A DNA stretch of 64,000 nucleotides from Clostridia bacterium (GTDB lineage Bacteria > Bacillota > Clostridia > Christensenellales > CAG-138): the NCBI GenBank assembly GCA_017523925.1, contig JAFWVQ010000067.1, forward strand, positions 1 to 64,000, in the 5' to 3' direction. Position numbers and translations under genes: made by a program. Of this stretch, positions 53,998 through 63,226 are shown piece after piece; within the stretch, counting starts at the first letter, position 1, and the number at the start of each line of letters is the position of its first letter. The notes under the pieces are model-generated. The model was not told where the DNA came from and did no database searches. It was given only the letters and a program-made list of their open reading frames with translations.

Positions 53998-56196
53998 ATG
54001 GAAATATCCGGCACAATTGCGCATATTCGCTATCGCGGCGATAATAACGGCTGGACAGTGCTTTCCGTCCGCAATGAGGACGGTGAGCTTATTACGGCTG
54101 TCGGCGTTGTGCCGCATTTAAACGAGGGCGACAACGTTGAGTTGAGCGGCACTTGGAGCGAGCATCCGCTATACGGTGCGCAGCTCAAGATCGCCTCCTG
54201 CAGGATAATGCTGCCGACATCGGTCGAGGCCGTGCTCAGCTATCTTTCAAGCGGCTTTATCAAGGGCATCGGCAAGGCGACCGCCAAGCAGCTTGTGGAC
54301 GCGTTCGGCACGGAAACTCTCAACATTATCCGCACCTCGCCCGAGAAGCTGACGAAACTGAGCGGCATCGGCAAAAAAAGAGCCCAAATGATCCACGCTT
54401 CATACGTTGAAAAGCTCGGAATGCAGGATATCGTTATCGGCATGCAGCAGCTCGGACTCTCGCTTCCGATGACGATGAAGCTTTTCAAGCGCTACGGCGA
54501 CGAATGCGTTCAAAAGGTAAAGAGCAATCCTTATATGCTCATTGAGGACATCGAAAGCGTTGGCTTCAAAACCGCCGACAAGATCGCGATGGAGGCGGGC
54601 TTCGAGCATGAGAGCGCTTTCCGCGTTCGATCCGGCATAAAGTATGCGCTTTCGCTTGCCGTTTCCGAGGGCAACACCTGCCTTCCCCGCGATATGCTGC
54701 TCATGTTTGCGGCAAACAATGTTTTGAACGTCGGCGTAGAGCTGACCGAATCCATCCTTGATGCGATGATACTCGAGGGCGAGCTGGTCGAAAAGCGCAT
54801 CGACGATACCATGCTCGTATTTCTTCCTGCGATGCATCATCTTGAAGCTGCCTCGGCGGTGATGCTGTCGGAGCTTCTTGAAAGCGCGAAGGTGCTTGCG
54901 CTTTTCGATACCGATCACGAGATACGGCGCATGGAGAAGCTGCACGGGATCTCGCTTGCGGGTAAGCAGCGCGAGGCTGTCGAAAGAAGCGTTACGGACG
55001 GAGTTTTGATCGTGACCGGCGGCCCCGGCACTGGCAAAACGACCATCCTCCGCTTTATCATCGAGCTGATGGAGCGTCAGCAGCTCCGCTTCGAGCTTGC
55101 CGCGCCGACCGGCCGTGCCGCAAAGCGCATCAGCGAGACCACCGGAAAGGATGCCCGCACCATCCACAGGCTGCTTGAATACAGCGCAAGCGAGGAATCC
55201 TTCGTTCGCGATAATAAAAACCCGCTCAAGGCTGATGCTGTCATAATCGACGAAATGTCCATGGTGGATATCTCGCTGTTTCACGCACTGCTCAAGGCAC
55301 TTGAGAAGGGCACAAGGCTGATCATGGTCGGCGACGTGGATCAGCTTCCCTCCGTCGGTCCCGGCAACGTGCTTAGGGACATGGTCGATTCGGGCTCCGT
55401 TCCCGTGATAAGGCTCAACGAGATATTCAGGCAGTCGGGAAGATCGAGCATAGTTACCAACGCGCATCTTGTGAACGAAGGGCGCATGCCCGACCTCGGC
55501 ATGTATGAGGATTTTCAGTTTTATGCCTGCCCGAGCGCGGCCGTTGCGCTTGAGTCGGTCAAGAATCTCTGCTCCGATTACGCCTACATTGGCAAGTCCG
55601 GCGAGATACAGGTGCTTTCACCGATGAAATCCAACCTTCTCGGCGTATTCAACCTCAATGCGGCGCTTCAGCAGGAGCTCAATCCTCCGAGCGAGGATAA
55701 GACCGAATACAAGTTCGGCGAAACCGTTTTTCGCGTGGGCGACCGCGTTATGCAGATAAGAAACAACTACGAGCTCGAGTGGGTAAAGCGCGTCGCCTCG
55801 CGCTCCGCACAGAGCGGCAGCGGCGTTTTCAACGGCGATATCGGCACCGTGATGGAGATAGACACCGGTTCGAGCCAAATGACCGTGCTGTTTGATGACG
55901 AGCGAAGCGTGGATTACAGCTTTTCGCTGCTTGACGAGCTTGAGCTTGCATACTGCATCTCCGTTCACAAGAGTCAGGGCAGCGAGTTTTCGACCGTCGT
56001 TCTGCCCCTTGTGAACGGTCCGAGGATGCTGTTCAACAGAAACATCCTCTACACCGCCATCACACGCGCACGGCATACCGTGGTGATACTCGGCACCGCC
56101 GAATGCGTTCATCAGATGGTGAACAACTGCAACGTCCGCAAGCGTTACAGCGCTCTCTGCCGCTTCATCATCGAGCGAAGAGAGGGCTCGGTATGA
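53998..56196 (+). CDS. recD2: ATP-dependent DNA helicase RecD2
   Basis: 732 residues. N-terminal OB-like domain (EISGTIAHIRYRGDNNGWTV), helix-hairpin-helix repeats (IKGIGKATAKQL, LSGIGKKRAQMI), SF1B helicase core with Walker A GGPGTGKTT near 341, DEMSMVD, and ISVHKSQGSEF near the C terminus. A 5'-3' helicase for DNA repair in bacteria lacking RecBC. The ATG fits the family N terminus, yet the promoter leaves no room for a 5' UTR. First gene of recD2-comF-rimI-ridA-comEC-holA. Confidence 0.95.
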   Translation: MEISGTIAHIRYRGDNNGWTVLSVRNEDGELITAVGVVPHLNEGDNVELSGTWSEHPLYGAQLKIASCRIMLPTSVEAVLSYLSSGFIKGIGKATAKQLVDAFGTETLNIIRTSPEKLTKLSGIGKKRAQMIHASYVEKLGMQDIVIGMQQLGLSLPMTMKLFKRYGDECVQKVKSNPYMLIEDIESVGFKTADKIAMEAGFEHESAFRVRSGIKYALSLAVSEGNTCLPRDMLLMFAANNVLNVGVELTESILDAMILEGELVEKRIDDTMLVFLPAMHHLEAASAVMLSELLESAKVLALFDTDHEIRRMEKLHGISLAGKQREAVERSVTDGVLIVTGGPGTGKTTILRFIIELMERQQLRFELAAPTGRAAKRISETTGKDARTIHRLLEYSASEESFVRDNKNPLKADAVIIDEMSMVDISLFHALLKALEKGTRLIMVGDVDQLPSVGPGNVLRDMVDSGSVPVIRLNEIFRQSGRSSIVTNAHLVNEGRMPDLGMYEDFQFYACPSAAVALESVKNLCSDYAYIGKSGEIQVLSPMKSNLLGVFNLNAALQQELNPPSEDKTEYKFGETVFRVGDRVMQIRNNYELEWVKRVASRSAQSGSGVFNGDIGTVMEIDTGSSQMTVLFDDERSVDYSFSLLDELELAYCISVHKSQGSEFSTVVLPLVNGPRMLFNRNILYTAITRARHTVVILGTAECVHQMVNNCNVRKRYSALCRFIIERREGSV

Positions 56197-56858
56197 TAAA
56201 GCCGAATCGCATTCTTAAAGCTGCGGCGGACGTGTTTTTTCCGCAGCATCTCAAATGCCACTGCTGCAACAGGGAGGCTGTTGTGAACGAGCAAGGCATC
56301 TGTTCGGAATGCGAAGGCAAGCTGCTGTATGTGCCGATACTGCCGCAGCTTTACGGAGTGGACGGATTCTCGGCGGGGCTGATGTATAACGAGCCGGTTC
56401 GAAACGCGCTTGTTTCATTCAAGTTCAACGGCGCCGTCTATAAAAAGGAGTTTTTTGCGCATTATATGCAGGTGCCTCCTGAGTGGACCGCCGATTGCAT
56501 CGTTCCTGTTCCGCTTTGCGCGAGCCGCATGAAGGAGCGAGGCTATAACCAGAGCGCACTGCTTGCGCGCGAGGTCTCTAAACGCTGCGGGCTTCCTCTC
56601 CGAGAGGAGCTTCTCAAAAGAGTTCGGGAGACCGAGAAGCAGTCCCTTATGACGCACGATCAGCGTTTGAAGAATCTTAAGGGTGCATTCCGCGCTTCAG
56701 AAGATTGCAGGGGGCTCTCCATAATTCTGATCGACGATATCAAAACCACCGGCGCAACGCTCTGCGAATGCTCAAAGGAGCTTAAAAAGCGCGGAGCGGC
56801 GCGGGTATATGCGCTGTGCGCCTGCTGCGCTATGGAGAAAGGATCGGGCAATGAGTGA
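56193..56858 (+). CDS. comF: ComF family phosphoribosyltransferase-like protein
   Basis: 221 residues. N-terminal zinc ribbon (CHCC ... CSEC), then a phosphoribosyltransferase-type domain with PVPLCASRMKERGYNQS and the PRPP loop ILIDDIKTTGAT. ComF is needed for DNA uptake in competent bacteria and interacts with ComFA, which is not present in this window. The start overlaps the recD2 stop (ATGA). Confidence 0.92.
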   Translation: MIKPNRILKAAADVFFPQHLKCHCCNREAVVNEQGICSECEGKLLYVPILPQLYGVDGFSAGLMYNEPVRNALVSFKFNGAVYKKEFFAHYMQVPPEWTADCIVPVPLCASRMKERGYNQSALLAREVSKRCGLPLREELLKRVRETEKQSLMTHDQRLKNLKGAFRASEDCRGLSIILIDDIKTTGATLCECSKELKKRGAARVYALCACCAMEKGSGNE

Positions 56859-57327
56859 AATAGTTTACCGCGAGATGACCCTCGGCGATATCGAGCAGGT
56901 GTACGCCATTGAATGCGCGAGCTTCACGCAGCCGTGGAGCGTTGAATCGCTGATCGGCGAGGTGGTTGAAAACGACGTGGCGTATTATATCGTTGCCGAC
57001 CTGAACGGGCGTATCGTGGGATATGCCGGCGAATGGGTCATGTACGATGAGGCGCATATGACAAACATCGCCGTGATACCGGAGTTTCGGCGGCAGGGCG
57101 TTGCAACAAATCTGATCCTCTCCCTGATGCGCGGAGCACACCGCAAGGGCGCAAGCCGCATGACGCTCGAGGTTCGCGAATTCAATTTCGGGGCGCAGGC
57201 GCTCTATGCCTCCCTCGGCTTTACCAAGGTCGGCGTCAGAAAGAAATATTACAGCGACACCGGCGAAAATGCTTTCATTCTTTGGAACGACGACATACAC
57301 GCCACGCTCCAAGATAGAATAAACTAA
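56851..57327 (+). CDS. rimI: Ribosomal-protein-S18-alanine N-acetyltransferase RimI
   Basis: 158 residues. GNAT fold with acetyl-CoA loop RRQGVATNLI and family traits SFTQPWS and MTNIAVIPEFR plus FNFGAQALYASLGF. Acetylates the N terminus of a ribosomal protein (S18 in Escherichia coli). In many Firmicutes it neighbours tsaB/tsaD; here it follows comF with an 8-bp overlap. Confidence 0.88.
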   Translation: MSEIVYREMTLGDIEQVYAIECASFTQPWSVESLIGEVVENDVAYYIVADLNGRIVGYAGEWVMYDEAHMTNIAVIPEFRRQGVATNLILSLMRGAHRKGASRMTLEVREFNFGAQALYASLGFTKVGVRKKYYSDTGENAFILWNDDIHATLQDRIN

Positions 57328-57351
57328 TTAAACTAAACGGAGGAAAACTAA

Positions 57352-57729
57352 ATGAAACAGGCGATTTTTTCTGAGAATGCACCCAAGGCGATCGGTCCGT
57401 ACAGCCATTGCGTAAGAGTCGGCAAGATGGTGTTCACCTCCGGTCAAATCGGGCTCAACCCCGAGACCGGCGAGCTTGCAAACGGCGTTGAAGCGCAGAC
57501 CATCCAGGCCATCAACAACCTCAAGGAGGTGCTCGAGGCGGCCGGTTCCTCGCTCGACGGCATCGTAAAGACGACGGTGTTCGTTAAGAACATGTCGGAT
57601 TTCGCTCTTGTGAACAAGCTCTACGGCCTGCTCATCCGCGAGCCCTACCCCGCAAGGAGCTGTGTTGAGGTAGCGGCGCTTCCCGCGGGCGCGCTGGTCG
57701 AGATCGAGGCCATGGCCGTTGTAAACTGA
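57352..57729 (+). CDS. ridA: RidA family enamine/imine deaminase
   Basis: 125 residues, YjgF/RidA fold: AIGPYSHCVRVG, FTSGQIGLNPETGEL, and the active-site arginine in YPARSCVEVAALP. Hydrolyses reactive enamine/imine intermediates of amino-acid metabolism. Strong AACGGAGGAAAAC ribosome-binding site. Confidence 0.95.
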   Translation: MKQAIFSENAPKAIGPYSHCVRVGKMVFTSGQIGLNPETGELANGVEAQTIQAINNLKEVLEAAGSSLDGIVKTTVFVKNMSDFALVNKLYGLLIREPYPARSCVEVAALPAGALVEIEAMAVVN

Positions 57730-57771
57730 TCCGCGCTCACTAAGGTGCTCTGTTCGGTGTTCTCTACATAA

Positions 57772-59298
57772 ATGACAGGCTTCAGCGGAGAAAACCGGCT
57801 TATCAATTATCGCCCGCTGTTTGAGTTCGCGCTCGGAATGATGGCGGGCATTTTGCTTTGCGCCGAGCTCCCATTTTGGGCGGCTCTCGCCGCTGCCGCC
57901 CTGTCCGCGCTCGGCTGTGCTCTGCTGTTTTACCGCAGGCTGCACCGCCACGCAGTGTTCGCTTTGGCGGTGCTCATCGGGCTGTTCCTGGCCGTGATCG
58001 CGCTTCCGACGGTTTTCACTCCCGGCAAATGCGATCTGAACGGCGTTGTAGTCGAAGCCGAAGTGCGCGACGGCGACACCGTTCTCACGCTAGAACGGGT
58101 CACTCTGAACGGTGCTTCGTTCAATAAGCGCGCAAGGCTTACCGTGAACGACGGCTCCTCGGCAAACGCTTATCGGTTCAAGATCGGCGACCTCATCACG
58201 GCAGAGGCAAGCATTCGGATGCCCGACAGACGCTTTTCAACTTATGACGAGCGAACGGCGATGCTTGCAAACGGCGTTGGCTGCATCGCATCCGCTTCGC
58301 AAGTTTTGGTTACCGGCGAGCACGCGCTTCCCTTTGCGGAGTTCATTGATTCCCTGCGCAACGCCGCCGAATCGAGGATCAAGCTTGCTTTCGGCGAGGA
58401 TCATGCGATCTTCAGCACGGTACTGCTCGGCATTCGCGGCGAGCTTTCGTCCGAACGCGCCGAAGCTTACCGTGCAAGCGGCACGGCGCATCTGCTTGCG
58501 ATCTCGGGCTTCCATATGGGCATAATCGCAGGCGCCGTTTCAAGACTGATATCAAAGCGCCGGCGAATACTTAAGCTTGCCGTGGTATCGGCGGTCGCGG
58601 CGGCGTACTGCACCGTAGCCGCATACACGCCCGGCATAGTACGCGCGGCGATCATGACCGCATGCCTGCTTGCTTCCGGCGCGCTTGGAAGAAGACCCGA
58701 CACGCTTTCTTCGCTGTCGCTTGCCTCGATACTGATACTCGCTTTCAATCCGTATCAGCTTTACTCGGTCGGCTTCCGCTTTTCGTTTTCTGCTGTATTC
58801 GGAATCGCGCTGTTCTCCGGCTCGCTAAGCCGTGCGGCGAATTCCGTTCGCATTCCAAAGAAGCTTGCCTCAGCGGCGGCCGTCTGCATTGCGGCCACCA
58901 TCGGCACGCTCATGCTGCAGTTAAGATACTACTCAGCCTTCACGCCCTATTCGGTGATCGCGAATCTCATCGCGGTGCCCGCTTTTTCGGCGGTGGTGAT
59001 GCTCGGCGCTGCGGCCGTGATTATCGCCTTCATATTCCCGGCTGCCGCTCAGTATTTCGCGATACTTCCGCGCTCCGTGCTTTTCGTGACGGAAAAGCTG
59101 CTCGGCGCGGTTTCGAAGCTTCCGCTCGCATCCATCGAGTTCAAGCCTCCGTCCTCCGCCGCATGCCTTATATACCTCGTGCTGATATTCATCCTTTCCG
59201 AATACGTCCTCAGACCGAAGCGAAAAAGGCTCGAATTCGCCGTTCCGCTGATAATACTGTTTACTTTTGCTTACGTATTGGGTATAATCGTTTCATGA
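57772..59298 (+). CDS. comEC: ComEC/Rec2-type DNA uptake channel, without the C-terminal metallo-beta-lactamase domain
   Basis: 508 residues. N-terminal membrane helices and OB-like DUF4131 segment (about 80-165), then the Competence domain with LLAISGFHMGIIAG near 240-255 and eight or so helices. Full-length ComEC proteins of Firmicutes are usually about 750 residues with a metallo-hydrolase domain; here the protein ends just after the last helices in a basic tail. The reading frame ends cleanly and overlaps holA, so this looks like a natural short form. It should be the inner-membrane DNA channel. No clear ribosome-binding site. Confidence 0.88.
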   Translation: MTGFSGENRLINYRPLFEFALGMMAGILLCAELPFWAALAAAALSALGCALLFYRRLHRHAVFALAVLIGLFLAVIALPTVFTPGKCDLNGVVVEAEVRDGDTVLTLERVTLNGASFNKRARLTVNDGSSANAYRFKIGDLITAEASIRMPDRRFSTYDERTAMLANGVGCIASASQVLVTGEHALPFAEFIDSLRNAAESRIKLAFGEDHAIFSTVLLGIRGELSSERAEAYRASGTAHLLAISGFHMGIIAGAVSRLISKRRRILKLAVVSAVAAAYCTVAAYTPGIVRAAIMTACLLASGALGRRPDTLSSLSLASILILAFNPYQLYSVGFRFSFSAVFGIALFSGSLSRAANSVRIPKKLASAAAVCIAATIGTLMLQLRYYSAFTPYSVIANLIAVPAFSAVVMLGAAAVIIAFIFPAAAQYFAILPRSVLFVTEKLLGAVSKLPLASIEFKPPSSAACLIYLVLIFILSEYVLRPKRKRLEFAVPLIILFTFAYVLGIIVS

Positions 59299-60272
59299 AT
59301 TACCGTGATTTCAAAAAACTGCTTGATAACAAGGCCGCGCATGGAGCCTATCTGCTTCACGGCGAGGATGAATTCTTCAAGGAGGCCTGCCTGCGATCCT
59401 GCGAGGAGCTGATCGACGAGGGCGCAAGGGTCTTCGATCTTCGCGTGCTTCACGATGCAAGCCGGGAAGATATCATGGAGGCCTGCGAGATGCTTCCCCT
59501 TCTTTCTCCCTGCTCGGTGGTCGTGGTCAAGGGGCTTGCTTCCGGCGCGGACGGCAAGGAGCTTGCCGAATACCTCGGCTCTCTTCCCGAAACCACGCTG
59601 CTGTTTGTCGGCATCAAAGGCGAGCTCGACTCCAAATCGAAGCTGCTCGGCTTCTTCTCTCAGAACGGCGGCGAGGTGCTGTTTTCAAAGCCAGACGCTT
59701 CCGAAGCCGCATCGTGGTGCATGGTGACAGCCTCACGCCGTGGCGCAGTGCTCGACAAGGCGACCGCAAGCACCCTCGTTGGGCTCGTCGGCACGGATAT
59801 GGTGCGCCTAAGCAACGAGCTTCAGAAGGCGATCGACCGCGTTGGCGAGGGCGGGCGCATCACTGCCGATATCATCTCGAGCTCCGCCATCGGCAATATC
59901 GAATACAAGGTTTTTGACGCGATAAACTGCCTTACCTCTGCAAAGACGGCTGACGGCCTTCGCGCTCTGCACGCGCTTCTCGGCGAGCGCGACGATCAGC
60001 CATTGGTCATCGGCGCACTGCTCTCGAGCTTCAGGAGGATGCTCGAGGGGCGCAGGCTTATGGACTCCGGACTCACCGTCCGAGCCGCTGCCGCGAAGAT
60101 GAGCGGCAAGCCCGCCTTCAATGAGCGCACCTGCAACACCGCAAGGAAATACTCTGCCAAGAGCCTTGCTTCGCTTATCGGCGCGCTTTCGCTCGCGCTC
60201 TATGAGGAAAGGACCGGCGGCTCCGACGCGCAGGAGTCCGTGGAGACCGCGCTCGCCGCATTCAACTGGTAG
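59295..60272 (+). CDS. holA: DNA polymerase III subunit delta
   Basis: 325 residues. Degenerate AAA+ clamp-loader subunit: AYLLHGEDEFFKEACL, a SPCSVVVVKG strand and C-terminal helical collar. Opens the beta clamp. Its ATG overlaps the comEC stop (ATGA); the comEC-holA order is common in Firmicutes. A longer in-frame extension inside comEC is rejected. Confidence 0.93.
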   Translation: MNYRDFKKLLDNKAAHGAYLLHGEDEFFKEACLRSCEELIDEGARVFDLRVLHDASREDIMEACEMLPLLSPCSVVVVKGLASGADGKELAEYLGSLPETTLLFVGIKGELDSKSKLLGFFSQNGGEVLFSKPDASEAASWCMVTASRRGAVLDKATASTLVGLVGTDMVRLSNELQKAIDRVGEGGRITADIISSSAIGNIEYKVFDAINCLTSAKTADGLRALHALLGERDDQPLVIGALLSSFRRMLEGRRLMDSGLTVRAAAAKMSGKPAFNERTCNTARKYSAKSLASLIGALSLALYEERTGGSDAQESVETALAAFNW

Positions 60273-60393
60273 TTCCCCACGCTGCCGCTCCGTTTCCCCT
60301 CCTCCCCATTTTCACGCATTTTGCGCTCGGCACGCAGTGCTTTCGCTGTTTTCAGCCGATCTAGGCGGATGATATGATAAACAATGTACTCTA

Positions 60394-60418
60394 AAAGCCC
60401 CCTTGCGCAGGGGGCTTT
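60394..60418. terminator. Bidirectional terminator between holA and pyrI
   Basis: Nine-bp perfect stem AAAGCCCCC / GGGGGCTTT with 7-nt loop; serves both convergent genes. Confidence 0.85.
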
Positions 60419-60437
60419 AATGCTGCTTGATGCAAGC

Positions 60438-60857
60438 TCAGTTATTCGCTTTTGTGTCGCAGTAGATGCAGCGGTACTCGGCGGTCTCGGGATTGGTGAG
60501 CACGAAAACATGCTTGATCTCCTGCTCGGTGGTGGTGATGCAGCGCGGATTCTTGCAGCGCATAACGTTCTCAATGCGCTCGGGAAGCTTGAGATCGCGC
60601 TTTTCGATCACAATGCCGTCGTGGATGATGTTCACGGTCGCGGTCGGGCAGATGACGGCGAGTGCGCCGAGGTCGATATCGATCTCATCGGCGATCTTGA
60701 TGATATCCTTGGTGCCGTTCTTATTGCTCGAAGCGTTCTTGATGATCGCTATCTGGCAGTTGAGCGAATCGAGATTGAGCTGATTGTAGATCTGCATCGC
60801 CTTGCCGGCGGTGATATGGTCGATTACGATACCGTTGATGATGGAATCAATGTTCAT
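60438..60857 (-). CDS. pyrI: Aspartate carbamoyltransferase regulatory subunit
   Basis: 139 residues. N-terminal allosteric nucleotide-binding domain and C-terminal zinc domain with Cys101, Cys106, Cys130 and Cys133. Binds CTP/ATP and regulates PyrB. Last gene of the pyrimidine run; its start overlaps the pyrB stop by 4 bp. Confidence 0.95.
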   Translation of the reverse strand: MNIDSIINGIVIDHITAGKAMQIYNQLNLDSLNCQIAIIKNASSNKNGTKDIIKIADEIDIDLGALAVICPTATVNIIHDGIVIEKRDLKLPERIENVMRCKNPRCITTTEQEIKHVFVLTNPETAEYRCIYCDTKANN

Positions 60858-61774
60858 TTGTTTGCCTCCTCAAGCAGTTTCATGATGAGCGCCATGCGGA
60901 TGAACTTGCCGTAGCGTGCCTGGCGGAAATAGCAGGCTCTCGGGTCGTCGTCCACGGCGACGGAGATCTCGTTTACCCTGGGAAGCGGATGCAGAACGAT
61001 CAGATCCTTCTTCGCCATGGCCATCTTCTCGGGGGTGAGCACGTAGCAATCCTTCAAGCGGAGATAATCCTCCTCGTTGAAGAACCTTTCGCGCTGAACG
61101 CGGGTCATATAGAGCACGTCGAGCTTATCGATAACGTTTTCGAGCGCGATCGTCTGCTCATAAGGGATATTCTTGCTCTTGATGTAGGCATTTTTGACGT
61201 AGCTCGGCACCTTGAGCTCCTCGGGCGAGATGAGAACGAACTTGATGCCAGAATATCTGCTCATGGCGGCGATCAGCGAATGCACGGTGCGGCCGAACTT
61301 GAGGTCGCCGCAGAGACCGATGGTCAGGTCATTGAAATGACCCTTTTCGCGCTTGATAGTAAGCAGATCGGTCAGCGTTTGGGTGGGGTGATTGTGTCCG
61401 CCGTCGCCTGCGTTGATGATCGGCACGGTGGCCTTAGCCGATGCAACAAGGGGCGCGCCCTCCTTGGGATGGCGCATGGCGATGATGTCCGAATAGCCGC
61501 AGCATACCGCGATGGTGTCCGCAACGCTCTCTCCCTTTGCGGCGGAGCTTGAGGAAGCCTCTGAGAAGCCGAGAACCCTGCCGCCGAGCTCGAGCATGGC
61601 GGCTTCGAATGAGAGCCTGGTCCTCGTCGAGGGCTCGAAGAAGAGGGTAGCAAGAGTCTTGTAGTTGCAGGCTTCGCGGTATTTCTCGGGATGGTCGATG
61701 ATGTCGTTTGCGACCTCGATCATCTCGTCGATCTCCTGAACGGAGAGGTCAAGGATGTCGATAAGATTCTTCAT
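60854..61774 (-). CDS. pyrB: Aspartate carbamoyltransferase catalytic subunit
   Basis: 306 residues. Carbamoyl-phosphate site FEPSTRTR (49-53 are STRTR), HPTQTLTD and HPLPRVNEI near the C terminus. Condenses carbamoyl phosphate with aspartate, the first committed step of UMP synthesis. Confidence 0.97.
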   Translation of the reverse strand: MKNLIDILDLSVQEIDEMIEVANDIIDHPEKYREACNYKTLATLFFEPSTRTRLSFEAAMLELGGRVLGFSEASSSSAAKGESVADTIAVCCGYSDIIAMRHPKEGAPLVASAKATVPIINAGDGGHNHPTQTLTDLLTIKREKGHFNDLTIGLCGDLKFGRTVHSLIAAMSRYSGIKFVLISPEELKVPSYVKNAYIKSKNIPYEQTIALENVIDKLDVLYMTRVQRERFFNEEDYLRLKDCYVLTPEKMAMAKKDLIVLHPLPRVNEISVAVDDDPRACYFRQARYGKFIRMALIMKLLEEANK

Positions 61775-61828
61775 TATATAACCTCCATTTATAGTTTTCT
61801 TCAGTGGATTCTTCGATCGGCTCGGCGC

Positions 61829-62488
61829 TTATTTGCGGCTTATCCAGCTCTGATCGGACGGGTTTGCGCGGAAGGCGAGCAGCCTTTCCTTATCGGCCGC
61901 TTCGATATAGCCTGTGTCGGCCGCGATGCGCACGATGGTATCGAAATCGGAGAGGCTGATATTGCGGACGTTTGCTTCCGCGAGCCTGTCCAGTCCCTTC
62001 TGCATGCCGTAGGTGAAGATGCTTACGATGCCGAGCACTTCTGCGCCCACTTCACGTAGCGCGTCCACCACCTCGATGGCGCTGCCTGCGGTGGAGATAA
62101 GGTCCTCGATCACCACGACCTTCTGCCCCGCCTCGAGCTTGCCCTCGATGCGGTTCTGCCTGCCGTGGTCCTTGTTGCCCGAGCGCACGTAGCCCATAGG
62201 CATGCCGAGGATATGCGCGGCGATGGCGGCGTGGGCGATGCCGGCGGTGCTCGTTCCCATCAGCACCTCGGCCTCGGGGAATTCGCGCTTTACGGTTTCT
62301 GCGATGGCGTTTTCAACGTCGTTTCGAACGCTCGGCGCAGTGAGCGTGAGCCTGTTGTCGCAGTAGATCGGGCTCAGGATGCCACTTGCCCAAGTGAAGG
62401 GCTCATCGGGGCGAAGGAACACCGCGCCGATGGAAAGAAGATCCTTTGCGATAAGCTCTTTGATCTCGATAGTACGGTTGGTTTCCAT
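61829..62488 (-). CDS. pyrE: Orotate phosphoribosyltransferase
   Basis: 219 residues. PRPP-binding loop VVVIEDLISTAGSA, orotate-site TWASGILSPIYCDNR. Makes OMP from orotate and PRPP. Separated from pyrB by 54 bp and from pyrF by 33 bp on the same strand. Confidence 0.96.
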   Translation of the reverse strand: METNRTIEIKELIAKDLLSIGAVFLRPDEPFTWASGILSPIYCDNRLTLTAPSVRNDVENAIAETVKREFPEAEVLMGTSTAGIAHAAIAAHILGMPMGYVRSGNKDHGRQNRIEGKLEAGQKVVVIEDLISTAGSAIEVVDALREVGAEVLGIVSIFTYGMQKGLDRLAEANVRNISLSDFDTIVRIAADTGYIEAADKERLLAFRANPSDQSWISRK

Positions 62489-62521
62489 AATTATATCCTC
62501 ACTTTTTGATTTAGGTCTTGA

Positions 62522-63226
62522 TCAGTCTACAAACTCTCGAACGCAGCGTTCGTATGCGGCAACCGGATCCTCTGCGGCGGTTATCGGGCGGCCGACCACG
62601 ATATAGTCGGAGCCGATAAGCTTCGCCTGCTCGGGAGTCATAACGCGCACCTGGTCGCCCTTGTCTCCGTCCGCAAAACGCACGCCGGGGGTGACCGTTA
62701 CGAAATCGCTGCCGCAGCAGGAGTGTACGCGCTCAGCCTCAAGAGGAGAACAGACCACGCCGTCCAGCCCCGCGGCCTTTGCGTTCTCGGCGTAGTGCAT
62801 GACGGTTTTTTCCATATCCTCGGTTATAAGCAGCTCGTTCTTGAGCGCTTCGCCGCTTGTGGAGGTGAGCTGGGTCACGGCGATAAGCATCGGGCGGCTG
62901 CCGTCCTCTCGGGTAAGACCCTTTATCGCCGCTTCCATCATAGCGCGAGTTCCGGCGGCGTGAACGTTCGTCATATCGACGCCGAGATTGGAAAGCACCT
63001 TCATCGTTTTCATTACGGTGTTCGGTATGTCGTGAAGCTTCAGATCGAGGAATATCTTGTGACCTCTCGCTTTGATCTCGCGAACGACCTGCGGGCCTTC
63101 GGCGTAGAAGAGCTCCATGCCGATCTTAACGAAGGGCTTTCTTCCCCTGCCCTCGAACCTGTCGAGAAACGAGAAAACATCCTCTTTGCTTGCAAAATCG
63201 CAAGCGATAATAACGTCCTTACCCAT
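62522..63226 (-). CDS. pyrF: Orotidine 5'-phosphate decarboxylase
   Basis: 234 residues. Catalytic DLKLHDIPNT with Asp61, Lys63 and Asp66, and the C-terminal phosphate site GSDYIVVGRPI. Last step to UMP. Start overlaps the pyrD stop by 8 bp. Confidence 0.97.
   Translation of the reverse strand: MGKDVIIACDFASKEDVFSFLDRFEGRGRKPFVKIGMELFYAEGPQVVREIKARGHKIFLDLKLHDIPNTVMKTMKVLSNLGVDMTNVHAAGTRAMMEAAIKGLTREDGSRPMLIAVTQLTSTSGEALKNELLITEDMEKTVMHYAENAKAAGLDGVVCSPLEAERVHSCCGSDFVTVTPGVRFADGDKGDQVRVMTPEQAKLIGSDYIVVGRPITAAEDPVAAYERCVREFVD

Noticed and set aside
54400..55467. Minus-strand 355-codon open frame opposite recD2
   Set aside because: Shadow of recD2; composition typical of antisense frames.
58662..59294. 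In-frame extension of holA to 58662
   Set aside because: It would overlap comEC for over 600 bp; the family start is at 59295.
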